DNA of 42,822 bases from a virus: the IMG/VR virus record IMGVR_UViG_3300006121_000017, positions 1-42,822 of that record; one strand, 5' to 3'. Made by a program: the position numbers and the translations under genes. This document shows, piece by piece, positions 31,492 through 39,393 of the stretch; positions within the stretch are counted from its first letter, which is position 1, and the number at the start of each line of letters is the position of its first letter. A model generated the notes under the pieces. That model was not told where the DNA came from and did no database searches. It saw nothing but the letters and a program-made list of their open reading frames with translations.

Positions 31492-33070
31492 AGGAACTTT
31501 GTTGCCTTATCAGCCTGAGGCTGTAGACCGCATGTGTGAGCGAACTAAAATGTTAGTAGCTTACGACTTAGGGTTAGGTAAAACTGTTATCACCATAGCG
31601 GCTATAGAGCGCCTAATGGATGAGCAGAAAATAGATGAGCCAGGACTTATAATTTGTTTATCTTCCCTGAAATATCAGTGGGCTAATCAGATTGAGAAAT
31701 TTACAGATGGTACTTCACGCGCTTTGGTCATTGACGGAAGCCCAAAGAAACGAGCAGAGCAGTACGAAGAAGCATTTAACTGGCGTACCTCAGGAGTCGA
31801 TTACATCATTCTTAACTATGAGCAGGTCGTTAATGACTGGAAATTTATCGAGAAACTGCCAAGAGGATTTGTTGTCCTTGACGAAGCCACAGCAATAAAG
31901 TCTTTCAAGTCTAAACGCTCTAAGCATGTAAAGAAGCTAATTCAAACACCTTACAGATTTGCTCTTACAGGTACTCCTATTGAAAACGGAAAACCAGAAG
32001 AACTTTATAGCATTATGCAATTTGTAGACCCTACTGTTCTTGGGCGCTTTGACATCTTTGACTCAGCTTTTATTGTTCGTAATAGCTGGGGTGGGGTTAA
32101 CTACTATAGAAACTTGCCTACACTTCACACCAAAATGAAAGAGGCATCTGTGCGTAAAGCGCAGAAAGACCCAGACGTAGCTCCATTCTTACCTGAGACT
32201 ATCCACCAAGACCCTGTCCAGATTACATTTGATCGTAAGACCAGCAAACTCTATTCCAAAATAGTCAATGACCTTATGTTTGATTTGGAGGAAGCTCAGT
32301 CTTTATTTGGCTCTTCATTTAACATCTTTGCCCACTATGGAGTAGAAGCACAGCGTGGTGGACCTGAGGATGAAATGAGGGGTAAGATCATGTCAAAGAT
32401 TGGCGCGCTTAAGATGCTCTGCTCTCATCCGCAACTTCTAAAAACTAGCGCCGATAAGTTCAAGTTAATGAATGGAGAAGGATCAGCTTATGCTTGCGAC
32501 CTTGTTGATACTGGCGCTCTTGATGGGATTCACAGTTCACCTAAACTGGATTACCTTGTGCAATATGTGGAAGATTTTCTCGAACAAAATGAAGAGAACA
32601 AAGTAGTTATATTTGCAACTTATGTAGACATGCTGGGCATGATTGCCGAGCAGCTAGGCCCTGAAAGATGTAAGCTTTATTCAGGTAGGTTAGACGCCAA
32701 GACTAAAGAGAATAACAAGATTGCTTTTAACACTGATCCTAGTATTCGGGTTCTCATCAGCTCTGACGCTGGTGGCTATGGCGTGGATTTACCTGCGGCT
32801 AATCTCCTCATCAACTATGATCTCCCTTGGTCATCTGGAACAGCAGTTCAAAGAAACGGACGTATTAAAAGAGCGTCTTCAACTTGGCCATCAATCGTTA
32901 TTACTGACCTACTCGTACAAGGTAGCGTTGAGGTCAGACAATGGGAACTCCTCCAACAGAAAAACGCTCTGGCCAACGCGGTAATTGACGGCGAAGGCAT
33001 TACTAAAGAGGGTGGTATAGAGATGACTGCTGGTAGCTTAAAGCAGTTCTTACTCTCATCTACTGTATAA
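31481..33070 (+). CDS. SNF2-type DEAD/DEAH-family helicase
   Basis: 529 residues. Motif I DLGLGKT (29-35), motif Ia near SSLKYQW, motif II DEAT (134-137), motif III ALTGTPIEN (161-169), and C-terminal helicase elements KVVIFATYVDMLG, RVLISSDAGGYGVDLPAANL and DLPWSSGTAVQRNGRIKRAS (motifs V and VI). SNF2-like proteins translocate on duplex DNA; in phages they act in replication, recombination or fork remodelling (compare T4 UvsW). It ends the replication operon proper. Overlaps the previous gene's end by 11 bases. Confidence 0.88.
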   Translation: MTFKGTLLPYQPEAVDRMCERTKMLVAYDLGLGKTVITIAAIERLMDEQKIDEPGLIICLSSLKYQWANQIEKFTDGTSRALVIDGSPKKRAEQYEEAFNWRTSGVDYIILNYEQVVNDWKFIEKLPRGFVVLDEATAIKSFKSKRSKHVKKLIQTPYRFALTGTPIENGKPEELYSIMQFVDPTVLGRFDIFDSAFIVRNSWGGVNYYRNLPTLHTKMKEASVRKAQKDPDVAPFLPETIHQDPVQITFDRKTSKLYSKIVNDLMFDLEEAQSLFGSSFNIFAHYGVEAQRGGPEDEMRGKIMSKIGALKMLCSHPQLLKTSADKFKLMNGEGSAYACDLVDTGALDGIHSSPKLDYLVQYVEDFLEQNEENKVVIFATYVDMLGMIAEQLGPERCKLYSGRLDAKTKENNKIAFNTDPSIRVLISSDAGGYGVDLPAANLLINYDLPWSSGTAVQRNGRIKRASSTWPSIVITDLLVQGSVEVRQWELLQQKNALANAVIDGEGITKEGGIEMTAGSLKQFLLSSTV

Positions 33071-33077
33071 TTGAGGG

Positions 33078-33233
33078 ATGCCTAACGCACCTAAGACTCC
33101 TACACGCACTATCCGTGTATCTGATGAGCTCTGGCTTGCTGTCCAGAAGAAAGCAGCCAAAGAGAAGGTCACAGTAACTAGCGTTATTATCGAAGCGCTA
33201 GAAAATTATATTAAGGTTGACAAGGCCTCCTAA
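33078..33233 (+). CDS. ribbon-helix-helix DNA-binding protein (51 aa)
   Basis: Residues RTIRVSDELWLAVQKKAAKE (about 10-29) followed by KVTVTSVIIEALENYI match the beta-strand and two helices of CopG/Arc-type RHH repressors. The start ATG 33078 has GAGG just upstream at close spacing and sits 8 bases after the helicase stop. A short dimeric repressor is a plausible early/late switch or autoregulator; operator sites were not identified. Confidence 0.75.
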   Translation: MPNAPKTPTRTIRVSDELWLAVQKKAAKEKVTVTSVIIEALENYIKVDKAS

Positions 33234-33267
33234 GCCTATTAATGTAGCGCCCTATAAGGGGGTAGCT

Positions 33268-33669
33268 ATGGATCTAGAAGACTTCAAGAGAAGCGCTCGT
33301 CAATTCCTGTCTATTAAGGGCGAGATTAGTTTATTAACTAACCGACAGGCCGATCTTAAAAACAGATTGCTACAAGAGATCGATGTTGTAGAGGCAGATG
33401 ATAAAGGCCACAGAGTATTAGAGTTTGAAGATACTATCGGCCAAGTTAAAGTTACTAAACAGCGCAAAGTGTCTAAGACATTAGACATGAATGTTGCTGA
33501 AACAATTCTTACTCAAAAGGGAATCAAAGACACCTGCGTTAAAATGGTTCCTACCCTAGATGAGGCAGCGATTATGTCCGCTTTCTATGAGGGCTACCTT
33601 ACTGAAGAAGATATTGATGCCATGTTTCCTGCCAAAGAAATCTTTGCTTTTATTGTGGATAGTAAATGA
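33268..33669 (+). CDS. hypothetical protein, coiled-coil N-terminus (133 aa)
   Basis: MDLEDFKRSARQFLSIKGEI and a heptad-like helix to about residue 50, then GHRVLEFEDTIGQVKVTKQR and a C-terminal TEEDIDAMFPAKEIFAFIV. ATG 33268 was chosen for its GGGGG ribosome binding site; an upstream TTG at 33217 overlaps the RHH gene and lacks one. Lies between two DNA-binding regulators. No family recognised. The region resembles host-nuclease-inhibitor-like helical proteins only loosely. Confidence 0.55.
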   Translation: MDLEDFKRSARQFLSIKGEISLLTNRQADLKNRLLQEIDVVEADDKGHRVLEFEDTIGQVKVTKQRKVSKTLDMNVAETILTQKGIKDTCVKMVPTLDEAAIMSAFYEGYLTEEDIDAMFPAKEIFAFIVDSK

Positions 33670-34127
33670 CAGACGATTTTATTGAATCTACTTTTGGAGA
33701 TTTGTACTACCCAGGAAGTAAACGCAAACGTAAACCCGAGGTAATTAAAGAACCAGAGATAAAAATATCCCCTAATTGGGATACCAATCCAAAGATTAGA
33801 ACGCTACCTAACGGAATTGACGTTGAGATGTTTGGTATAGGATCGCTTGCAATGGCGCTAGGTAGACCCATCATTACTATACGAACATGGATAAAAGAGG
33901 GCTACTTGCCCTCAGCACCCTACAGACTTCCTGCTACTAAAAATAAGCATGGAGAAAATAGACTAGGCAACCGCTTGTATTCCAGAGCCATGATTGAGGA
34001 GACAATAGAATTGTTCTCCAAAGCTGGCATTCTTGAGATAAAGCGTATAGACTGGTCTTTACACCGACAGCTCAGTAATGAGATTGCCGAGGCGTGGAAT
34101 AAAATCCGCGCACAAGAAACTAACTAA
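33666..34127 (+). CDS. MerR-like helix-turn-helix protein
   Basis: 153 residues. A basic N-terminus (GSKRKRKPEVIKEPE) precedes a winged helix at about 58-105: IGSLAMALGRPIITIRTWIK, EGYLPSAPYRLPA and GNRLYSRAMIEETIELFSK. The pattern A-x-x-L-G-R-x-x-x-T-I-R-x-W, then wing and R-x-Y-S, is MerR/excisionase-like. It likely binds DNA as a regulator or as part of the replication complex. Overlaps the preceding stop by 4 bases. Confidence 0.7.
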   Translation: MTDDFIESTFGDLYYPGSKRKRKPEVIKEPEIKISPNWDTNPKIRTLPNGIDVEMFGIGSLAMALGRPIITIRTWIKEGYLPSAPYRLPATKNKHGENRLGNRLYSRAMIEETIELFSKAGILEIKRIDWSLHRQLSNEIAEAWNKIRAQETN

Positions 34128-34139
34128 CAAAGGAAAATA

Positions 34140-34808
34140 ATGTCAATTAATCGCACAGACGCATATCTGCCAGAGACTGATGAATTCAGTAACGAGGCAA
34201 TCAACGCACGACCAGCTCAATCAACTGCTTCAGGTAATTTCATCCAATCAGGATGGGATGCTGGAGAAAAACTAACATCCCCAGCAGGTAACTTTAATAA
34301 AGAATTTAAGTTTACCGAAGGTGGTTTCCAGGTAATTAAGTTCCTAGACCAAGACGGTCCATTTGCTGTATACAAGCAACACTTCCTAAATAATAAGGAA
34401 GGCCAAAAGTCTTACATGTCTCTAGGACCTAACGATCCTTTAATTGTAAAGCTTAATAGCAAGCCAGAAGAGAAGCGTGCTTTCTCTATTGTGAACCTAT
34501 CTGCAGAAGGCGGTCCTCAGCGCCAGATGCTTATTGCTACACCACGCTTGTGGAAGTCTTTACATGCAGCACACTTTTCCCCACAAGGCCCATTGACCAA
34601 AAACTATTGGGCACTAAGTCGTACAGGTAAGCAACAGACAACTGCTTATCATGTTAATCCTGTTAAGGGACGCGACCTAATGGAAGATTGGCAAATTGAT
34701 GAGGCAGCAGCAGAGGCTGCAGTTGCTTCATTCGAGCCATTCACCCGCGCTGACCTCAAGACTCCTACATGGGAAGAACTTGATGCCATTGCGGATTCAT
34801 TACTTTAA
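34140..34808 (+). CDS. putative single-stranded DNA-binding protein
   Basis: 222 residues. FKFTEGGFQVIKFLDQDGPF followed by AVYKQHFLNN and MSLGPNDPLIVKLNSKPEEK resembles the OB-type core of phage ssDNA-binding proteins (gp32-like E-G-x-x-x-I-K-F-L). A long acidic tail (EDWQIDEAAAEAAVASFEPF) is also usual for such proteins. Located directly before the DNA polymerase. AAAGGAAA precedes the ATG. Assignment is tentative because no zinc site or full family match is visible. Confidence 0.5.
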   Translation: MSINRTDAYLPETDEFSNEAINARPAQSTASGNFIQSGWDAGEKLTSPAGNFNKEFKFTEGGFQVIKFLDQDGPFAVYKQHFLNNKEGQKSYMSLGPNDPLIVKLNSKPEEKRAFSIVNLSAEGGPQRQMLIATPRLWKSLHAAHFSPQGPLTKNYWALSRTGKQQTTAYHVNPVKGRDLMEDWQIDEAAAEAAVASFEPFTRADLKTPTWEELDAIADSLL

Positions 34809-34825
34809 TAAATAAATAGATGTTG

Positions 34826-34855
34826 GAAGCCAGTGAAACCCCTTCCACTGGCTTC
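34826..34855 (+). terminator. strong hairpin between ssDNA-binding-type gene and DNA polymerase
   Basis: GAAGCCAGTG (34826-34835) pairs perfectly with CACTGGCTTC (34846-34855), a 10-bp stem with a 10-base loop. It is followed by TAACTTATAG rather than a T-run, so it may be a weak terminator, an attenuator or an mRNA end-stabilising structure. The gap 34809-34873 has no gene. Confidence 0.55.
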
Positions 34856-34873
34856 TAACTTATAGGGGATAAC

Positions 34874-36856
34874 TTGAATATAATTACAACAAAGAAACAA
34901 CTTGACGAGATGGTCAAGTACTACCTTAAGCAAGATTCTTTTGCCTTTGACGTAGAGACCGTTGGCAAGCGCAGAGAAGTTCCTGCAGTCAATGAAGTTG
35001 TTTGGATTTCTTTTGCAACTCGCGGTCGCGGAGATGTTATTCCTATGGGACATCCCAACGGAGAATTCATTAATTACGTAAAGCCACTTACAGGACAAGG
35101 ACAGGCACGTGTAGACGCTGGTCTACCTGCACGTGAGTATGACTACTCACGTAATAAGAAAAAGTACGATAAGAATTTTACCCCTGCACCTAAGCAGTTA
35201 TTCCCAGCAGAAGTCTTTGAGGCTTTAAAGCCTCTTATGTTTAATGAGAACATACTTACTATTGGTCACAACTTAGTATTTGATTTATCGTCCGTGGCTA
35301 AGTACTACGACAACGTTATACCTTCAGGCCCATATTTTGATACTTTAATTGGTTCCTTTCTATACGATAGCCGTAATAGCGGAAAGCTAGGTCTAGACGA
35401 TTGCCTTGAACGCGAACTTGGTTACAGCATGCAGAAAGGTATTGGCCACAAAGTAGAGGACTATTCCTTCTCTGAGGTAGCTAAATACTCTTATCTAGAT
35501 TCAAAGTACACGTACCTTCTCTGGCAAGAGGTTGCGCCAAAGCTGGTTGAGTCAGAGGTAGATAAAGTAATGACTCTAGAGATGGACGTTCTTAAAGTAC
35601 TTTGCCAAATGAAACTTACTGGCGCCAATATTGATACAGAACACTTAAAAGCTTTACATGTTAAGTTTGAGGCAGAGATTGAAAGAGTTCGCTCAGATAT
35701 CTATCGCATTGCTGGCAAGGTATTTAATATTAACTCTAACCCAGAGAAGCAGATGCTACTTTATGGTCCTATAGAAGAGGGCAATAGAGGTTTAAAGCCC
35801 AAGATTCCTACAACTAAAGGCGAGAAGAAGCCACCAGAACAAAGAGAAGTATCTGATTGGTCTGTTTCTGCTGATGCTTTAGAGGCCTATCCTGATGATG
35901 AATTAGTTGCGTCCCTACTTGAGTATGCAAGCATTAATAAGCTACTTACCACGTACATAATCCCTTATGTTGGTGGCGATGTAATTAAGTCAGTTAACGG
36001 TAAGTCTAAGGTTGAAGAGAAAGAAAGCCTTTTAATTAACGGCAAAATCTACGGGGACTTCAAACCTTGGGGCACAGATACAGGTCGTTTCTCTAGTTCC
36101 AACCCTAATTTGCAAAATCTTCCTGCGCCTAATGACAAGGTACCTGTAGATAAGGACTACGGAAAGATGATCCGTAATATGTTTGCTGCTCCTGAAGGAC
36201 ACAAGTTAGTAGTAGCCGACTACTCACAGATTGAACCTAGAATCATTGCCTCTATGTCAGGCGACCCAATTATGATTCAGAACTATTTAGATGGTGAGGA
36301 TATCTATACAACCATTGGTAACACTATGGGGGTTAGCCGTAAGGCGGGTAAGGTCTTAGTTCTAGCCATTGCCTATGGAGTAGGACCAGATAAGATTTCA
36401 CGTCAGATTGGTTGCTCTGTACAAGAAGCTAAGAAACTTCTGACTGACTTCTCAGATAAGTTCTCCTCTGTAGATTTGTACCGCGCCAAGGTTATTGGGG
36501 CTGCTCGTAATACTGGCTACGTCTCCACTATCTTAAAGCGCAGGCGTTACCTTCCCGATATCAAGTCCAAGATCATTGGCTTTCGTGCCAGCGCTGAGCG
36601 CCAAGCCTTCAATACCCGTATCCAAGGGTCGGCAGCGGACATAATTAAACTTGCTATGATTAGGGCCTACGAGCGCATACCATCTGAGGCAAAAATGATA
36701 CTAACTGTTCACGATGAAATAGTTACCGTCACACCAGACGCGCTAGTAGATGAAACAAGAGAAGCTATACGCGAGGCTATGGAAGGTATTAATTACCTAC
36801 AAGTCCCACTTATTGCTGACATCAAAGTTGTCCAAAGGTGGGGAGAAGCCAAGTAA
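34874..36856 (+). CDS. family A DNA polymerase with 3'-5' exonuclease domain
   Basis: 660 residues. Exonuclease motifs: FAFDVETVG (D26, E28), TIGHNLVFDL near 135 and YSYLDSKY. Polymerase motifs: A at about 447 (VVADYSQIEPRIIAS), B at 489-501 (RKAGKVLVLAIAY: R489, K493, Y501), and C VHDEIV at about 613. A GQRF-type QGSAADIIKLAMIRAY is also seen. Leu497 occupies the Phe762-equivalent. Start is TTG 34874, with AGGGG upstream. The insert between about 95 and 115 (AREYDYSRNKKKYDKN) is unusual. It replicates the genome with the operon's helicase and primase. No 5'-3' exonuclease domain. Confidence 0.93.
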   Translation: MNIITTKKQLDEMVKYYLKQDSFAFDVETVGKRREVPAVNEVVWISFATRGRGDVIPMGHPNGEFINYVKPLTGQGQARVDAGLPAREYDYSRNKKKYDKNFTPAPKQLFPAEVFEALKPLMFNENILTIGHNLVFDLSSVAKYYDNVIPSGPYFDTLIGSFLYDSRNSGKLGLDDCLERELGYSMQKGIGHKVEDYSFSEVAKYSYLDSKYTYLLWQEVAPKLVESEVDKVMTLEMDVLKVLCQMKLTGANIDTEHLKALHVKFEAEIERVRSDIYRIAGKVFNINSNPEKQMLLYGPIEEGNRGLKPKIPTTKGEKKPPEQREVSDWSVSADALEAYPDDELVASLLEYASINKLLTTYIIPYVGGDVIKSVNGKSKVEEKESLLINGKIYGDFKPWGTDTGRFSSSNPNLQNLPAPNDKVPVDKDYGKMIRNMFAAPEGHKLVVADYSQIEPRIIASMSGDPIMIQNYLDGEDIYTTIGNTMGVSRKAGKVLVLAIAYGVGPDKISRQIGCSVQEAKKLLTDFSDKFSSVDLYRAKVIGAARNTGYVSTILKRRRYLPDIKSKIIGFRASAERQAFNTRIQGSAADIIKLAMIRAYERIPSEAKMILTVHDEIVTVTPDALVDETREAIREAMEGINYLQVPLIADIKVVQRWGEAK

Positions 36857-37332
36857 TGAGACCAAAGTTCTTTAGAAAGAAAGACTCAGACGATACTGAA
36901 GTCATTATCAATGAAGTTCCTATGAGCACAATCTTTCGTTGGTACCTGTATGACACGGGTCTATCTGAAGACACAAGTAAGCTAGCCGAACTTGTTGGGC
37001 TATCACCTATCAGTGAAGAGGGAGAGTCTAAAGAAGAAGAGGACAGCGATAGCCGTATTAAAAAGCTTGAGCCCCTCTACAGTTTTCTCGATACAGTCTC
37101 AGACATAAGCGCAAGTTCTTTAACCGCCCTTCATTTAGAGGAGGCTATGCTTGCTGGAGACATAGAGTCTATGGAAGATATAGAAGACCACAAAGAGGGA
37201 ATGTTTAATGTTTACAAGGCGGTCTCCTTGTCCACGTTAATAGGTGCCTTTTCTATAGGTATAGAATTAGGTATGATTCAGAACAATATGATACGTTCAA
37301 ATGTTATAGACATTGGAGAAATAAATGACTAG
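36856..37332 (+). CDS. hypothetical protein downstream of DNA polymerase (158 aa)
   Basis: Starts MRPKFFRKKDSDDTEVIINE, then an acidic middle (SEEGESKEEEDSDSRIKKLE) and a C-terminal helical part with a hydrophobic stretch AVSLSTLIGAFSIGIELGMI. Start ATG 36856 overlaps the polymerase stop (TAATG). Not recognised. Position beside polymerase and before the RecA gene suggests replication-related expression. Confidence 0.55.
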   Translation: MRPKFFRKKDSDDTEVIINEVPMSTIFRWYLYDTGLSEDTSKLAELVGLSPISEEGESKEEEDSDSRIKKLEPLYSFLDTVSDISASSLTALHLEEAMLAGDIESMEDIEDHKEGMFNVYKAVSLSTLIGAFSIGIELGMIQNNMIRSNVIDIGEIND

Positions 37333-37705
37333 TTCAGACTGGTTCTCTAAAAAATTAGGGCATCCTGTTGAGACACAGACACCCGCACCTACATATGCAG
37401 CGCCTCAACCAGCCACTTATGTACAGCCTTCTCAACCTCAATATCCGCCTTCACAACAAGCAACTCCACAAGCACCACGTTGCCCAGGATGTAACAGCGG
37501 TAACTATGGAAGTATTCAAGGTGCTACGCCACGTTGTTATGACTGCGGATACCCAATACAACAATCTGGTAGTGGGGTAGGCAAGGGAATTATTACTCCA
37601 GGTCAATCAACATCTGGTCCTGCTACACCAGCAATACAAGTTCCAACAGGTACATTCAATGGCAGTAAGCCAGCAATCGGAGCAGACGGAGGATTCTTAG
37701 GATGA
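37325..37705 (+). CDS. Pro/Gln-rich protein with zinc ribbon (126 aa)
   Basis: A low-complexity N-terminus rich in Pro, Gln and Thr (QPATYVQPSQPQYPPSQQAT) surrounds a four-cysteine motif CPGCNSGNYGS and RCYDCGY, a compact zinc ribbon (C-x2-C ... C-x2-C). The C-terminus is Gly/Pro-rich and ends GADGGFLG. It is probably an adaptor with a disordered arm. Start overlaps the previous gene by 8 bases, and its stop overlaps the RecA start. Function unknown. Confidence 0.6.
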   Translation: MTSSDWFSKKLGHPVETQTPAPTYAAPQPATYVQPSQPQYPPSQQATPQAPRCPGCNSGNYGSIQGATPRCYDCGYPIQQSGSGVGKGIITPGQSTSGPATPAIQVPTGTFNGSKPAIGADGGFLG

Positions 37706-38754
37706 GCACCCTAACAGGAGATCTAGCAAAAGTATTTAGCGCCATCAATAAAAAGATGGGCGATGACACAATCGTTCTTGGCTCAGATATTACTGAGACA
37801 GGTAAGAGAACTACTACAGGGTCAGTTGCATTAGACGTTGCTCTTGGTGGTGGTTGGCCCTCTAATCAATGGCATGAACTCGTTGGTGAAGCCAGCAATG
37901 GAAAAACTGCACTAGCCCTTAAAACTATCGCTGCAAATCAAAAGCGTGACCCAGAGTTTACAACTGTGTGGGTAGCTGCTGAAGAGTGGGTAGCAGGTTA
38001 TGCAGAGATGTGTGGCGTGGATACTTCACGCGTATATGTAGTAGCAACTAATATAATGGAGGAGGCATATGAAGCCGTCATTCAAATTGTCGAAAGCAAA
38101 GCTATCGATTGCATTGTTATTGACAGTCTTCCTGCTCTGGTTCCTAGCGCAGAAGACGACAAAGAAATGGAAGAATCAACAGTTGGACGAGGAGCTCTTC
38201 TAACAAATAAGTTCTTCCGCAAGGTTGGTAAGGCGTCTAAGCGCTCACTTATCCGCCCAGAGCGTCCATTCATTGGACTAATCATTAACCAGTGGAGATC
38301 AAAGATTGGTGTTATGTACGGAGACCCACGCACTACCCCAGGAGGGTTGGGCAAGGATTACGCCTTCTTTACTCGCATGGAAGTCCGTCGTGATGAGTGG
38401 ATTGAGGCTGGCACAGGGCAGGAAAAGCGCAAGGTAGGCCAGTCAATCAAGATTAGAATCATAAAGAACAAGTCAGCTGCCCCTGGACAAGTAGCAATAG
38501 TTGATTTCTACTTTGCAGATGGTGGTGATATCCCTGCAGGTCAGTTTGACTTTGCTAAAGAGATTTTGTCTATTGGAATGCTGAATAAAGTCATCACACG
38601 TGCAGGTGCCTATTACAGATACGCGGATAGACAATGGCAAGGTAGTGATGCTATGCTAGCGTCCATACGGGAAGAAATTGATCTTCAAGAGACCCTTGAA
38701 CGTGACGTGTTAGATTCTATTAAAGCAGGCTCTAAACACGCTCATGAAGAGTAA
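37702..38754 (+). CDS. RecA-like recombinase
   Basis: 350 residues. TTGSVALDVALGGGWPSNQW, Walker A GEASNGKTA (62-70, instead of GPESSGKTT), WVAAEEW near 90, Walker B IDCIVIDSLPAL (135-146), and INQWRSKIGVMYGDP with TTPGGLGKDYAFFTRMEVRR as in the L1/L2 and C-terminal core. It is a strand-exchange ATPase for recombination-dependent replication or repair. It differs from bacterial RecA in the P-loop and is closer in layout to UvsX-type phage recombinases. Overlaps the previous stop and the following start. Confidence 0.85.
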   Translation: MSTLTGDLAKVFSAINKKMGDDTIVLGSDITETGKRTTTGSVALDVALGGGWPSNQWHELVGEASNGKTALALKTIAANQKRDPEFTTVWVAAEEWVAGYAEMCGVDTSRVYVVATNIMEEAYEAVIQIVESKAIDCIVIDSLPALVPSAEDDKEMEESTVGRGALLTNKFFRKVGKASKRSLIRPERPFIGLIINQWRSKIGVMYGDPRTTPGGLGKDYAFFTRMEVRRDEWIEAGTGQEKRKVGQSIKIRIIKNKSAAPGQVAIVDFYFADGGDIPAGQFDFAKEILSIGMLNKVITRAGAYYRYADRQWQGSDAMLASIREEIDLQETLERDVLDSIKAGSKHAHEE

Positions 38755-39124
38755 GGGTCAAAGAGAATCTCAGAAGCACGAGGCACGACTTGCAAAAGCT
38801 CTTAACGGGAAACGTAACGCTGGAAGCGGAGCTTTCTGGAGTCGTAAAGGTGATGTTCGCGCTAAGGATGTTCTAATAGAACATAAGTGGACGGGCAAAG
38901 CCTCCTTTACCGTTAAAGCCGCGGTTCTGGAGAAGATCATTAAAGAAGCAATACTTGAAAGTCGGATGCCTGCATTAGGCATAAGTCTTAACGATGAGAA
39001 CTACGTATTGTTAACAGAAGATGATTATCTAGAATTGCGCCTGAGCTTCCAGGAGCATAAAACTTGTACGACGAAGATCTCGGACCAGAACCTTGGAGAT
39101 ACAAAGCCAAGTGTCGAGGAATAG
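38744..39124 (+). CDS. PD-(D/E)XK nuclease, Holliday junction resolvase-like
   Basis: 126 residues. RLAKALNGKRNAGSGAFW (N-terminal Glu13 helix plus G-S-G), RKGDVRAKDVLIEHKWTGK with D42, E46 and K48 as D-x3-E-x-K, and a helix AAVLEKIIKEAILESRMPAL. The architecture matches small archaeal-Hjc-like and phage resolvases of the restriction-endonuclease fold. It sits immediately after RecA. The C-terminal 20 residues overlap the WhiB gene in another frame and are probably dispensable. Target structure is not provable from sequence. Confidence 0.75.
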   Translation: MKSKGQRESQKHEARLAKALNGKRNAGSGAFWSRKGDVRAKDVLIEHKWTGKASFTVKAAVLEKIIKEAILESRMPALGISLNDENYVLLTEDDYLELRLSFQEHKTCTTKISDQNLGDTKPSVEE

Positions 39125-39381
39125 ACACTAATACTTGGTACCCGCCAAGAGATAAAGACCAATATAAAGATATTGCTGACCGAGCAAAAGCTATTTGCTA
39201 CGGTAAAGACGGTCTTCCTGAATGCCCCGTACGTAAGCAGTGCTTACTGTATGCGGAGGAGATGGAAGACACGCACGGAATTTGGGGTGGCATGAGTCAC
39301 CGTGAGCGTAATGCCCTTAAGCGTAAGGCGACACGCGCAGGTATGACACTAAAGGAGTGGGTATTAACCAAAGAGTCGTGA
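39064..39381 (+). CDS. WhiB-like iron-sulphur transcriptional regulator
   Basis: 105 residues. Conserved cysteines C17, C45, C54 and C60 (KAKC; AICYGKDGLPECPVRKQCLL) plus the G-I-W-G-G turn (72-76), and a basic C-terminus for DNA binding. WhiB proteins bind a 4Fe-4S cluster and act with the principal sigma factor in Actinobacteria. Spacing between the second and third Cys is x8 instead of the usual x2. TTG start 39064 is supported by AGGAG 9 bases upstream; the gene overlaps the nuclease gene by 61 bases. It is the best host marker in the window. Confidence 0.9.
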   Translation: MYDEDLGPEPWRYKAKCRGIDTNTWYPPRDKDQYKDIADRAKAICYGKDGLPECPVRKQCLLYAEEMEDTHGIWGGMSHRERNALKRKATRAGMTLKEWVLTKES

Positions 39382-39393
39382 TAGGTTACTCCC

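Noticed and set aside
39001-39124. Frameshift linking the PD-(D/E)XK nuclease to WhiB
   Set aside because: The WhiB frame has its own well-spaced AGGAG and TTG start, and the two proteins are complete separate families.
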